A DNA stretch of 64,000 nt, taken from positions 4,526,001-4,590,000 of the forward strand of contig NZ_JACCBB010000001.1 in assembly GCF_013409345.1 (NCBI RefSeq). Direction: 5' to 3'. The translations under genes and the position numbers were made by a program. Position 1 is the stretch's first letter. Every line of letters begins with the position of its first letter. Shown here piece after piece: positions 50,962-58,320 of the stretch. Origin of the DNA: Kineococcus aurantiacus. GTDB lineage: Bacteria; Actinomycetota; Actinomycetes; Actinomycetales; Kineococcaceae. Below the pieces are notes generated by a model, which had not been told where the DNA came from, did no database searches, and saw only the letters and a program-made list of their open reading frames with translations.

Positions 50962-51708
50962 GTGATCACCGCGGGGGTCGACCTGGCGACCCAGCCCGCC
51001 AAGACGGGTCTGGCCGTCGTCGAGTGGAGTCCCGGCGCCGCCCGCCTCACGCGGCTGCAGCTGGGGGTCACCGACCACGACGTCGTGGAGGTGGCCGGGA
51101 CGGCGCAGAAGGTGGGGATCGACTGCCCGCTGGGGTGGCCCGACGACTTCACGGCCTTCATCACCGCGCACGCCGCCGGTCGCGTCGAACTCCTCGCCGC
51201 CGAGAGCGGTGACGAGCTGCGCCGGCGTCTGGCCTACCGCCAGACCGACCGGGTGGTGCGCCGCGCCGGGTACCCGCCCCTGAGCGTGGCCACCGACCGC
51301 ATCGGGCTCACGGCGATGCGGGTGGCGCTCGTCCTGGAGCACCTCGCCGCCGCCGGGGCGCCGGTCGACCGTTCCGGCGCGGGGGTCGTCGCCGAGGTGT
51401 ACCCGGCGGCCTCCCTGGGGCGGTGGGGGTTGCCGCACCGGCAGTACAAGCGGGAGGGGAACCGCGCGGCGCGCGCGGCGCTGGTCGCCGCCCTGCGGGA
51501 GCGGGTTCCGTGGCTCGACTTCGGCGGGTTCGTGGCGCTGTGCGAGGAGTCCGACGACGCGCTGGACGCCGTCGTCGCGGCGTTGACCGCACGGGCCGCG
51601 GCGCTGGGCCGTTGCGCGCCACCGCCGGAGCAGGACCTGGAGCGCGCCCGCAGGGAGGGGTGGATCCTGCTGCCGGAGGGACCCTTGTCGACCCTGGTGG
51701 AGGGGTGA
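50962..51708 (+). CDS. DUF429-family protein (RNase H-like fold)
   Basis: A 248-residue protein. TAGVDLATQPAKTGLAVVEW is the opening strand pair with an acidic residue, VGIDCPLGWPDDF the second acidic strand, AEVYPAASLGRWGL the third, and EESDDALDAVVAALTA the last helix with two Asp. This spacing matches DUF429, a widespread uncharacterised family thought to have an RNase H-like nuclease fold. The LAYRQTDRVVRRAG segment is the family's Arg-rich loop. Nuclease activity is not demonstrated. Convergent with the redox operon, with a shared terminator between. Confidence 0.82.
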   Translation: MITAGVDLATQPAKTGLAVVEWSPGAARLTRLQLGVTDHDVVEVAGTAQKVGIDCPLGWPDDFTAFITAHAAGRVELLAAESGDELRRRLAYRQTDRVVRRAGYPPLSVATDRIGLTAMRVALVLEHLAAAGAPVDRSGAGVVAEVYPAASLGRWGLPHRQYKREGNRAARAALVAALRERVPWLDFGGFVALCEESDDALDAVVAALTARAAALGRCAPPPEQDLERARREGWILLPEGPLSTLVEG

Positions 51709-51750
51709 GCGGTGCGGCCGTCCGCTGCCGGCCGGTGCGGCGGTGGAACC

Positions 51751-51790
51751 GCGCGGGCGGGTGCCTGCTCCCGTCAGCACCCGCCCGCGC
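51751..51790. terminator. Bidirectional terminator between convergent units
   Basis: 14-bp perfect stem GCGCGGGCGGGTGC / GCACCCGCCCGCGC with a 12-base loop, centred between the DUF429 gene and the EthD-type gene, which face each other. Confidence 0.65.
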
Positions 51791-51796
51791 CGCCCG

Positions 51797-52099
51797 TCAC
51801 TCCTCGACGTCGGAGAACAGGGCGGTGAACGGGGTTCCCGTGGAGACCAGGAGCTGGAACAGTTCCCCGGCCGGGGCGGTCGTGACGGCGGCGGAGGCGT
51901 CCTGGTAACCGCCGAAGTACAGGTCCAGCGTGCGGTGGGCCGGGGTGGGGGTCCCGTCCTCCTTCGGCCAGACCCTCGCCGACTCCAGCCGCTGCAGGCC
52001 GGGGAGGGTCCGCGCGGTGTTCAGCACGTTCTCGTAGGTGTTCTCGAAGGCCTGCACGTCGACGGGGTTGTCGACGACGAAGGTGATCCTGGTGGGCAC
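51797..52099 (-). CDS. EthD-family protein
   Basis: A 100-residue ferredoxin-like (dimeric alpha-beta barrel) protein: MPTRITFVVDNPVDVQAFENTYENVLNTARTLPGLQRLESARVWPKEDGTPTPAHRTLDLYFGGYQDASAAVTTAPAGELFQLL fits EthD throughout, with the Asp-Leu-Tyr-Phe strand in the usual place. EthD proteins accompany oxidative degradation operons; some are dehydratases or small-molecule-binding helpers. The GTG start has AAGGA six bases upstream. Last gene of a three-gene unit with the flavin oxidoreductase and a membrane protein. Confidence 0.8.
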   Translation of the reverse strand: MPTRITFVVDNPVDVQAFENTYENVLNTARTLPGLQRLESARVWPKEDGTPTPAHRTLDLYFGGYQDASAAVTTAPAGELFQLLVSTGTPFTALFSDVEE

Positions 52100-52181
52100 G
52101 GCGTGTCCTTCTCGGTCGGAGTGGTGCGGGTCGGTGAGCGGGGAGTGGGTGGAGTTCCGCGCCCGCCGGCGGCGTGGGCGC

Positions 52182-53681
52182 TCAGGCGGTGCGGGTGTAC
52201 GTCTCCAGCAGGCGCAGCCACACCTCGCTGATCGTGGGGAAGGCCGGAACCGCGTGCCGGAGCCGGTCGATCGGCACTTCCCCCACGACGGCGATGGTGG
52301 CCGCGTGCAGCAGTTCGGCCACGTCGGGGCCGACGACGGTGAACCCGACGAGGACCCCGCGGTCCTCGTCGACGACCATGCGGGCCTGGCCCCGGTAGCC
52401 GTCGGCGTGGACCGCGGCCCCGGCCACGGCGCCCAGGTCGTGGTCGACCACCCGGACCCGCAGCCCGGCGGCGCGGGCGGCGGCCGCGGTCAGCCCGACC
52501 GAGGCGACCTCGGGGTCGGTGAACACGACCTGGGGCACCGCGCGTTCGTCGGCGGTCACCGCGTGCCGGCCCCAGGGGGCGTCGTCGACGTGCTCACCCC
52601 GCGCGCGGGCGACGAGGGCGTCTCCCAGGGCGCGGGCCTGGTACTTGCCCTGGTGGGTGAGCAGGACCCGGTGGTTGACGTCGCCGGCGGCGTACAACCA
52701 GTCCCCGGCCAGGGGCCGGCCCCCTTCGTCGAGCACGCGCAGGTCGTCGTCGACGGCGAGCCAGGCGCCGGGTTTGAGCCCGACGCTCTCCAGCCCCAGG
52801 TCGGCGGTGTTCGGGGTGCGCCCGACGGCGACGAGGAGTTCGTCCGCCTCCACGTGGTCCACCTGCTCGCCGTCCTCGACGGTGAGGTGCAGTTGTCCGG
52901 TCCCGTCGCGGTCGGCGGCGGTGAGGGCGGCGCCCAGGCGCACCTCGACCCCGGCGGCGCGCAGGGCGTCGGTGACGTGCTGCGCGGCGAAGGGTTCGCT
53001 GCGCGGCAGGACCCCGTCACGGGCGAGGAGGGTGACGGCCGAGCCCAGGGCGGAGTACGCGGTGGCCACCTCGACGGCCACCACCCCGCCGCCGAGGACG
53101 GCCAGCCGGTCCGGCACGGTGTCGGCGGCGACGGCTTCGCGGCTGGTCCAGGGCGCGGCCCGGCGCAGACCGGTGACGTCGGGGACCAGGGCGCTCGTGC
53201 CGGTGGCGACCACGACGGCGTGCCGGGCGGTCAGGACGACGGTGCGGCCGTGCCCGTCGTCGACCTGGACCGTGCGCGGGGCGGTGAGGCGTCCCCGCCC
53301 CCGGTGCAGGGCGATGCCGGCGCTGCGCAACCAGGCGACCTGCCCCTCGTCGTCCCAGTGCGAGGCGAAGGCGTCGCGGCGGTCCAGGACGGCCCGGGTG
53401 TCGACCCCGCCGACGACGGCCTGGGCGGCGCCGGGGACCCGGCGGGCGGCGTTCAGGACCGCGGCGCTGCGCAGCAGGGCCTTGGTGGGCATGCAGGCCC
53501 AGTAGGAGCACTCGCCGCCGACGAGTTCGCGTTCGACGACGGCCGCGGTCAGGCCGGCCTGGACGACGCGGTCGGCGACGTTCTCACCGACCGGGCCGGC
53601 GCCGATGACGACGACGTCGTACGTCGCCCCCGCGGGTTCGCCGGTGGGGTGCTCCCCGGTCTGGACTGCCTCGGTGGTCAC
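52182..53681 (-). CDS. Class I pyridine nucleotide-disulfide oxidoreductase
   Basis: A 499-residue FAD enzyme of the mercuric reductase/dihydrolipoamide dehydrogenase family. The FAD loop is VVVIGAGPVGENVAD; the redox pair is GGECSYWACMPTK (Cys58, Cys63), keeping the C-x4-C spacing but not the usual T-C-V-N-V-G-C letters. The NAD loop is LAVLGGGVVAVEVATAYSALG, the FAD tail LYAAGDVNH, and the C-terminal base is in HAVPAFPTISEVW. The natural disulfide substrate is unclear, and no mer or lipoyl genes are near. GTG start with AAGGGAT upstream. Middle gene of the TetR-controlled operon. Confidence 0.88.
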   Translation of the reverse strand: MTTEAVQTGEHPTGEPAGATYDVVVIGAGPVGENVADRVVQAGLTAAVVERELVGGECSYWACMPTKALLRSAAVLNAARRVPGAAQAVVGGVDTRAVLDRRDAFASHWDDEGQVAWLRSAGIALHRGRGRLTAPRTVQVDDGHGRTVVLTARHAVVVATGTSALVPDVTGLRRAAPWTSREAVAADTVPDRLAVLGGGVVAVEVATAYSALGSAVTLLARDGVLPRSEPFAAQHVTDALRAAGVEVRLGAALTAADRDGTGQLHLTVEDGEQVDHVEADELLVAVGRTPNTADLGLESVGLKPGAWLAVDDDLRVLDEGGRPLAGDWLYAAGDVNHRVLLTHQGKYQARALGDALVARARGEHVDDAPWGRHAVTADERAVPQVVFTDPEVASVGLTAAAARAAGLRVRVVDHDLGAVAGAAVHADGYRGQARMVVDEDRGVLVGFTVVGPDVAELLHAATIAVVGEVPIDRLRHAVPAFPTISEVWLRLLETYTRTA

Positions 53682-53745
53682 GGGTGGATCCCTTCAGGTC
53701 GTGGAGGTGGTGCGGGGTGGGCGGTTCCGACGGGTCCGGAGCCGG

Positions 53746-54372
53746 TCAGGCCGACAGCTGCTCGGCTCGCGCGGCGCGGCCCAGGCGCAGGGCGGAGATG
53801 AGGAAGAAGACCGCTCCGGGGACGGCGTACCCGGCGGCGCCGGTCAGGACCGGGTCGGCGGCCCCTGCCCCGGCGATGAAGGAGGCTCCGGCCAGCGCGG
53901 AGACGGCGCCGCTGACGATCAGCGGCCACTGCCCGCCCATGCGGCGGCGGCGCACGGCCACGACCAGCTGGATGAGGCCCGCCACGATCGCCCAGGTGCC
54001 CCACACGCGCAGGACCGCCGGGATGCCGGAGGTCGCGGCGAAGCCGACGGCGACGGCGGTGAGGAGGCTGACGGCCATGTTGGCGTACAGCCCGGCCAGG
54101 GCGCCGGTGGTGGCGCCGCGCGAGCGGGAGGCGCGGGCGTCGACCACGGCGGCGGCGACGTCGAACAGCGGGTAGAGCACCAGCAGGGTGCCGGTGAGGG
54201 GTCCCAGGTGGGAGGCCATCGACAGGACGACGGCGGCCCAGACGACGGCGAAGGCGAAGCGGACGAAGTACAGGCGGCGCAACGTGGTGGCCGCGCCGCC
54301 GACGGTGCCCGGCGTGGTGCTCGGTGTCGTGCCCGGCGTCGGGGAGGTGGTGCGGGAGGCGGTGTCGTCCAT
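53746..54372 (-). CDS. DUF308/HdeD-like integral membrane protein
   Basis: A 208-residue protein with about six hydrophobic helices after a Thr/Pro-rich 30-residue N-terminus: LYFVRFAFAVVWAAVVLSMA, LTGTLLVLYPLFDVAAAVVDA, ALAGLYANMAVSLLTAVAVGFAA, VLRVWGTWAIVAGLIQLVVAVRRR, QWPLIVSGAVSALAGASFIAG, AGYAVPGAVFFLISALRLG. The paired-helix pattern resembles the HdeD/DUF308 group, some of which are linked to acid or stress tolerance. ATG 54372 has GGAGAG six bases upstream. First gene of the operon divergent from TetR. Confidence 0.75.
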   Translation of the reverse strand: MDDTASRTTSPTPGTTPSTTPGTVGGAATTLRRLYFVRFAFAVVWAAVVLSMASHLGPLTGTLLVLYPLFDVAAAVVDARASRSRGATTGALAGLYANMAVSLLTAVAVGFAATSGIPAVLRVWGTWAIVAGLIQLVVAVRRRRMGGQWPLIVSGAVSALAGASFIAGAGAADPVLTGAAGYAVPGAVFFLISALRLGRAARAEQLSA

Positions 54373-54528
54373 GGTGGTCTCTCCGGGGTTCAGGGAGCGG
54401 TGGTCGCGGTGGGCGGGCGCTCGACGTGCCCGACGTGCCCGGCGGGTGGGGTGGCGCGGCTCCCCAGGAGCCGACGCCGGGGAGTCCCGCCGGGTCGCGG
54501 TGCCGACGCGGGTGGGTCCGCGTCTCGT

Positions 54529-54554
54529 AAGTAGAATGACCGGTAACTCTACTT
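54529..54554. promoter_or_regulatory. TetR operator of the redox operon
   Basis: AAGTAGA (54529-54535) and TCTACTT (54548-54554) are perfect 7-bp arms around 12 bases whose centre is ACCGGT, so 20 of 26 bases are symmetric. It is AT-richer than the surroundings and lies between the divergent membrane-protein and tetR genes. Confidence 0.55.
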
Positions 54555-54609
54555 GTGTCAACGGGGCCCGCCGCCGATTCCGGCGCGGGGGCCCGCCCGC
54601 GTCGGCCCG

Positions 54610-54615
54610 TAAGAT
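54610..54615 (+). promoter_or_regulatory. -10 element for the TetR gene
   Basis: TAAGAT six bases before GTG 54622; leaderless arrangement. Confidence 0.5.
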
Positions 54616-54621
54616 CGGGAC

Positions 54622-55194
54622 GTGAAGGAGTCCATGCGCGATCGCCTGATCGCGGCCGCCAGCGCGTTGTTCTACTCCGCCGGCATCAAGGCGGTCAGCG
54701 TCGAGCGGGTCATCGAACAGGCCGGGACCACCAAGGTGACCTTCTACCGGCACTTCAAGTCCAAGGACGACCTCGTCGTGGCCTACCTGCAGGCCAGCTC
54801 GGAACGGGAACGCCAGGCGGTGGCCGCCGCCCTGGCGCACTCGCAGGAGAGCCTGACCGCGGCGCTGGAAGCGCTGGCCGAGCTGGTCGGCTCCTTCGCC
54901 TGCCGCCCCGGGTTCCGCGGCTGCGCCTTCATCAACGCCGCCGCCGAGTACCCCGACCCCGACAGCGGACCCCGCCGCGTCGTCGACGAGCACCGCGCCT
55001 GGTACCGCACCGCCTTCACGCGACTGGTGGAGCCCCTGCAGCTGCCGGACCCGGCGGGCACGGCGGAGGACCTGCTGCTGCTGCGTGACGGGGCCATGGT
55101 CGCCGGCTACCTGGACGACCCGGCGAAACTGGCGGCCTCGTTCCTGCGCAGCAGCAAGGCGCTCATCGACGCCGAGGCCGCCGCCCCGGCGTGA
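54622..55194 (+). CDS. TetR-family regulator
   Basis: A 190-residue repressor. DNA-binding domain: MRDRLIAAASALFYSAGIKAVSVERVIEQAGTTKVTFYRHFKSKDDLVVAYL. Ligand domain: CRPGFRGCAFINAAAEYPDPDSGPRRVVDEHRAWYRTAFTRL, where the FRGCAFINAAAEYPD stretch with its Cys is typical of the TetR group that includes sensors of electrophiles and oxidants. It is divergent from the membrane protein/oxidoreductase/EthD operon, with a 26-bp palindrome between; control of that operon and of itself is inferred. Leaderless GTG start. Confidence 0.9.
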   Translation: MKESMRDRLIAAASALFYSAGIKAVSVERVIEQAGTTKVTFYRHFKSKDDLVVAYLQASSERERQAVAAALAHSQESLTAALEALAELVGSFACRPGFRGCAFINAAAEYPDPDSGPRRVVDEHRAWYRTAFTRLVEPLQLPDPAGTAEDLLLLRDGAMVAGYLDDPAKLAASFLRSSKALIDAEAAAPA

Positions 55195-55219
55195 CGTCCC
55201 GCCCGTGGCCGCGGACGGG

Positions 55220-55270
55220 GTTCCGCCGGTCGCGGGGTCCCGCCGGTCGTGGAGTTCCGCCGGTCGGGGG
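55220..55270. repeat. Three tandem 17-bp repeats
   Basis: Three units of the form GTTCCGCCGGTCGnGGn (copy 2 starts GTCCC) in register, 17 bp each, in the 230-base gap between the convergent TetR and DHFR-like genes. No gene or hairpin explains them. Confidence 0.55.
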
Positions 55271-55424
55271 AACGGGCGTGCGGCCGTGGGTCCGCGTCGG
55301 CCCGGACGCACGACGACGGCGAGCGCGCGACGAGGGAGCCGGTGGGGTGTTCCCCGCCGTCCTCGCGCGGCTCGCCGTCGCGGTCACCGGTGACCGTCAC
55401 CGCCGTCCCGCGGCGGGCACGTCG

Positions 55425-55973
55425 TCAGGTCGTCACGGGGTCCGTGAGTTCCAGGACCACCACACCGCTGTCGAAGCGGCGGGTGGTGACGGTGCCGAAG
55501 CGGCCGGCGACGCCCGGGGCGAAGACCGAGGAACCCGCGGTTCCCAGCAGGACCGGGTGGATCCACAGCGACAGGTGGTCCAGGAGGCCGTGCGCCACCA
55601 GCTGCTGGGCGACCGGTCCGTAGCCGTACATGAGGATGTCGCCCCCGTCCCCGTCCTTGAGCCCCCGCACGGCGTCCACGAGTTCCCCGTCGAGCACCTC
55701 GGTGTTGTTCCACGTCGGGTTCACGAGGGTTCTCGAGGCGACGTGCTTGGGGATCCGGTTCATCGTGTCGCTGAACTCGTCCCCGCTCCGGGCCGACCAC
55801 GCCTCGGCGAAACCCGTGTAGGTCACCCTGCCCATCAGGAGGGCGTCGGCGGCGCGGAGCTTGTCCAGGGCGTAGGCGCCCGCGCCCTGGTCGAAGTAGT
55901 CGAGCGACCACTGCTCCGGCTGCGAGACGATGCCGTCCAGCGTGACGTACGTGGAGTTGACGATGTTGCGCAT
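55425..55973 (-). CDS. Dihydrofolate reductase-fold protein (RibD C-terminal-like)
   Basis: A 182-residue NADPH-binding protein of the RibD-C/DHFR family: IVNSTYVTLDGIVSQPEQWSLDYFDQGAGAYALDKLRAADALLMGRVTYTGFAEAW, then NRIPKHVASRTLVNPTWNNTEVL, GGDILMYGYGPVAQQLVAHGLLDHLSLWIHPVLLGTAGSSVF. The LMGRVTY and G-x-G-x2-A elements are the family's nucleotide-binding parts. Such stand-alone members are plentiful in actinobacteria and have no assigned reaction. ATG 55973 has GGAAGG six bases upstream. Confidence 0.85.
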   Translation of the reverse strand: MRNIVNSTYVTLDGIVSQPEQWSLDYFDQGAGAYALDKLRAADALLMGRVTYTGFAEAWSARSGDEFSDTMNRIPKHVASRTLVNPTWNNTEVLDGELVDAVRGLKDGDGGDILMYGYGPVAQQLVAHGLLDHLSLWIHPVLLGTAGSSVFAPGVAGRFGTVTTRRFDSGVVVLELTDPVTT

Positions 55974-56069
55974 CACTGACCTTCCGTCGTGGGTGTTCGG
56001 GCGCGGAGCGAGGGACCGCGCCGGGTCTGATGGGGGAGTTCGCCGGTCCCGCGCCCGGGCCGGCTCGCG

Positions 56070-56534
56070 CTACCTCGACCTCGGCAGCGAGGAGGCGATG
56101 AGCGGGACGACGACGGCGGCGGCGACCAGGTGCAGCGCGGACAGGACCGCGGCGGTGACCGCGTCGGCGTCGACGGACCACGGTGCCGGCAGCGACAGGG
56201 CCGTCAGGACCGCGGAGGTCCCCACGAACGTCCGGGCCGGCCGGGCGGCCCACCGGCGCAGGACCAGGGCGACCACCACCCCCGCGCCCGCGGCGACGAG
56301 CGTCACCACGGCGAACCCGACGAGCGGGATGCCCGCGCCACCGTCGGGGACCTCGAACCGCACGCCGCCGGCCCTGGCCACGGCGGCGACGGCCGTGACG
56401 ACGACCGCGGCGGCCGGTCCGGCGACGGCCCCCCGGGCGATCGTCCCGCGCGGGCCGCGCGCCACCGCGGGACCGGTGGACGGGGCGCGGCCCGTCCGGT
56501 GGGGTGGGACTGACGGATCGCGCTGACCGGTCAC
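56070..56534 (-). CDS. Four-helix membrane protein, DUF6069-like
   Basis: A 154-residue membrane protein with four hydrophobic spans: AVAGPAAAVVVTAVAAVARAGGV, GIPLVGFAVVTLVAAGAGVVVALVLRRWA, TFVGTSAVLTALSLPAPW and AVLSALHLVAAAVVVPLIASSL. The order, with FEVPDGGAGIPLVGFAVVTLVA after the first helix, matches DUF6069-type proteins of unknown function. GTG 56534 is chosen because GAGGAG stands five bases upstream; the same frame stays open through an 8-bp tandem repeat to 56681. It is divergent from the MocR regulator. The message probably begins near 56681 and so carries the repeat in its 5' leader. Confidence 0.68.
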   Translation of the reverse strand: MTGQRDPSVPPHRTGRAPSTGPAVARGPRGTIARGAVAGPAAAVVVTAVAAVARAGGVRFEVPDGGAGIPLVGFAVVTLVAAGAGVVVALVLRRWAARPARTFVGTSAVLTALSLPAPWSVDADAVTAAVLSALHLVAAAVVVPLIASSLPRSR

Positions 56535-56551
56535 GGGACTCCTCGGGCTGG

Positions 56552-56684
56552 ACGGCTGCACGGCTGCACGGCTGCACGGCTGCACGGCTGCACGGCTGCA
56601 CGGCTGCACGGCTGCACGGCTGCACGGCTGCACGGCTGCACGGCTGCACGGCTGCACGGCTGCACGGCTGCACGGCTGCACGGC
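56552..56684. repeat. 8-bp tandem repeat array (about 16.6 copies)
   Basis: Perfect head-to-tail copies of ACGGCTGC over 133 bases, with no mismatch seen. Because eight is not a multiple of three, all frames are open and encode repeated octapeptides, and a change of one copy shifts the frame. The array lies between the minus-strand -10 (56688-56693) and the start of the DUF6069-like gene, so it would be transcribed as its leader. Confidence 0.9.
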
Positions 56685-56687
56685 GCG

Positions 56688-56693
56688 ACGCTA
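56688..56693 (-). promoter_or_regulatory. -10 element for the DUF6069-like gene
   Basis: TAGCGT on the minus strand; transcription would begin near 56681, at the edge of the 8-bp repeat array, about 147 bases before GTG 56534. Confidence 0.42.
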
Positions 56694-56699
56694 GCTGCG

Positions 56700-56728
56700 G
56701 GAAGTGGACCTCGATAAGGTCCACTTCC
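56700..56728. promoter_or_regulatory. Perfect 29-bp palindromic operator before mocR
   Basis: Arms GGAAGTGGACCT (56700-56711) and AGGTCCACTTCC (56717-56728) are fully complementary with a 5-base centre. It ends at the base before GTG 56729 and contains the mocR -10 TAAGGT (56715-56720). It also covers the -35 region of the divergent gene, so one bound protein could shut both. Confidence 0.65.
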
Positions 56729-58171
56729 GTGGCGATCCCGTGGTCAGGTCGAGGGGGTCGTCTCCTGGTCTCCGTCGACCGCCGCAGCCCCCGACCGGTC
56801 CGTGAACAGGTCGAGAGCGGTCTGCGCGAAGCGGTCCGGTCGGGCCGACTCAGCGCGGGGGAGCACCTCCCGTCCTCGCGCGCGCTGGCGGAGGAACTCG
56901 GTGTCTCACGGGGTCTGGTGCAGGGCTGCTACGAGCAGCTCGTGGCCGAGGGCTACCTGACCGCCAGGGCCGGTTCTGCGACGCGGGTGGCCGAGCGCGT
57001 CGTGCCTCCCAACCCCGCGCCCGCCCCCAGGGACGAGCCGGCGCCGGCCCCGTTCGTCGACCTGCGGCCCGCCGTGCCCGACCTGGGGTCCTTCCCGCGC
57101 AGCAGCTGGTCCCGCTCGGCCCAGGAGGCCCTGGCCGCCGCGGCGAACTCGGCCCTGGGTTACCCGCCCTCGAACGGTTCGCCCACCGTCCGGGCCGCCG
57201 TGGCCGAGCACCTGCGCCGAGCGAGGGCGGCCGACGCCGACCCGTCCCGCGTCGTCATGTGCACGGGTTACGCCCAGGGCCTCGTGCTCACCGTCAGGAG
57301 CCTGGTGGCGCGGGGCCTGCGCGACATCGCGGTCGAGGACCCCGGTCACGGACCGGACGAGAGCCCCGACGTGCGGACCCTGCGGCTCGCCGGGGCCCGG
57401 GTGCACCGGGTCCCGGTGGACCACCTCGGCCTCGACGTCGAGGCGCTCGCCGAGTCCCCCGCCCGGGCCGTCGTGGTGACCCCCGCGCACCAGGCGCCCA
57501 CGGGGGTCGCCCTCGACCCGGGCCGACGCCGGGCGCTGATCGCCTGGGCCCGGACCCGCGACGCGTACGTGGTCGAGGACGACTACGACTCCGAGTTCCG
57601 CTACGACCGGCAGGCGATCGGCACGGTGCAGGGGCTGGCCCCCGACCGCGTGTTCCTCCTGGGCACCACCAGCAAGACCCTGGCCCCGGCGCTGCGCATC
57701 GGCTGGCTGCTCGCGCCACCGACGTGGGCGGAGGTGCTCGCCCGGCACAAGCACCTCGAGGACCGCGGCTCACCGACCCTCCACCACGACACGTTCGCCG
57801 TGATGCTCACCTCCGGTCGCTACGACCGCCACCTGCGGGCGATGCGGAAGACGTACCGCCGCCGGCGGGACGCCGTGTGCGACGCCCTGGCCGCGCACGC
57901 CCCGCAGGTCCGGGTCAGCGGACTGGCCGCAGGGCTGAGCATCACCCTCCACCTGCCCCCCGGGGTCGACGAGGCCGCGGTCGTCGCCGGTGCCGCCGAG
58001 CGCGGTGTGGTGCTGCGCGGCATGGACGCCTACCGCGCCCACCCCGCGCCGGACCAGCCGCAACTGGTCCTCGGTTTCGGGAACACCGACGAGCGTCGGC
58101 TGCGGGAGGCGATCGCCTCCCTGGCCGACCTGCTGCAGGGGCGGTCCCCGCACAGGCCGCCGAGCCGCTGA
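56729..58171 (+). CDS. MocR-type regulator: GntR HTH fused to aminotransferase-like PLP domain
   Basis: A 480-residue regulator. Residues about 10-80 are a GntR winged helix (RSPRPVREQVESGLREAVRSGRLSAGEHLPSSRALAEELGVSRGLVQGCYEQLVAEGYL). Residues 110-480 are a fold-type I aminotransferase domain with GYAQGLVLTVRSL, VVTPAHQAPTG, DYDSEFRYDR and the PLP lysine in TTSKTLAPALRIGWL. MocR proteins sense vitamin B6 or amino compounds and commonly control a divergent gene; here that is a DUF6069-like membrane protein. GTG 56729 is set by the -10; the frame continues upstream through the 8-bp repeat but lacks support. Confidence 0.9.
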   Translation: MAIPWSGRGGRLLVSVDRRSPRPVREQVESGLREAVRSGRLSAGEHLPSSRALAEELGVSRGLVQGCYEQLVAEGYLTARAGSATRVAERVVPPNPAPAPRDEPAPAPFVDLRPAVPDLGSFPRSSWSRSAQEALAAAANSALGYPPSNGSPTVRAAVAEHLRRARAADADPSRVVMCTGYAQGLVLTVRSLVARGLRDIAVEDPGHGPDESPDVRTLRLAGARVHRVPVDHLGLDVEALAESPARAVVVTPAHQAPTGVALDPGRRRALIAWARTRDAYVVEDDYDSEFRYDRQAIGTVQGLAPDRVFLLGTTSKTLAPALRIGWLLAPPTWAEVLARHKHLEDRGSPTLHHDTFAVMLTSGRYDRHLRAMRKTYRRRRDAVCDALAAHAPQVRVSGLAAGLSITLHLPPGVDEAAVVAGAAERGVVLRGMDAYRAHPAPDQPQLVLGFGNTDERRLREAIASLADLLQGRSPHRPPSR

Positions 58172-58173
58172 GC

Positions 58174-58193
58174 GCCGCTCGCGGACGAGCGGC
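58174..58193 (+). terminator. Terminator of mocR
   Basis: GCCGCTC / GAGCGGC, 7-bp perfect stem with 6-base loop, beginning two bases after the stop codon. Confidence 0.5.
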
Positions 58194-58270
58194 CGTCGAC
58201 CCGCCCGGGGCGCTCGTCCCGGCGCGGGGGCCGCGTCCGGCTCACCGCGGGCCCGGGGGAACAACCTCCC

Positions 58271-58289
58271 GGTGAGGACGGTTCTCACC
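58271..58289 (+). promoter_or_regulatory. Zur-box-like palindrome upstream of bL31B
   Basis: GGTGAGGAC-G-GTTCTCACC: nine-base half sites around a central G with one mismatch, 31 bases before the rpmE2 start. It has the symmetry of actinobacterial Zur boxes (A/T-rich versions read TGAAAAC-G-TTTTCA), with G replacing A at some positions. Zinc-repressed expression is inferred. Confidence 0.45.
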
Positions 58290-58320
58290 AGTGCGACACC
58301 GCACCCGTCCGGAGGTTCCC

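Noticed and set aside
55384-56724. 446-codon minus-strand frame covering the DHFR-like and DUF6069-like genes
   Set aside because: It is out of frame with both supported genes; outside the repeat it has no recognisable sequence.
56504-56728. In-frame N-terminal extension of mocR through the 8-bp repeat
   Set aside because: The extension is only repeated ARLHGCTA-type octapeptides, and a -10 and operator sit directly before GTG 56729. It would matter only if repeat-length changes create fusion proteins, which is noted as a hypothesis.
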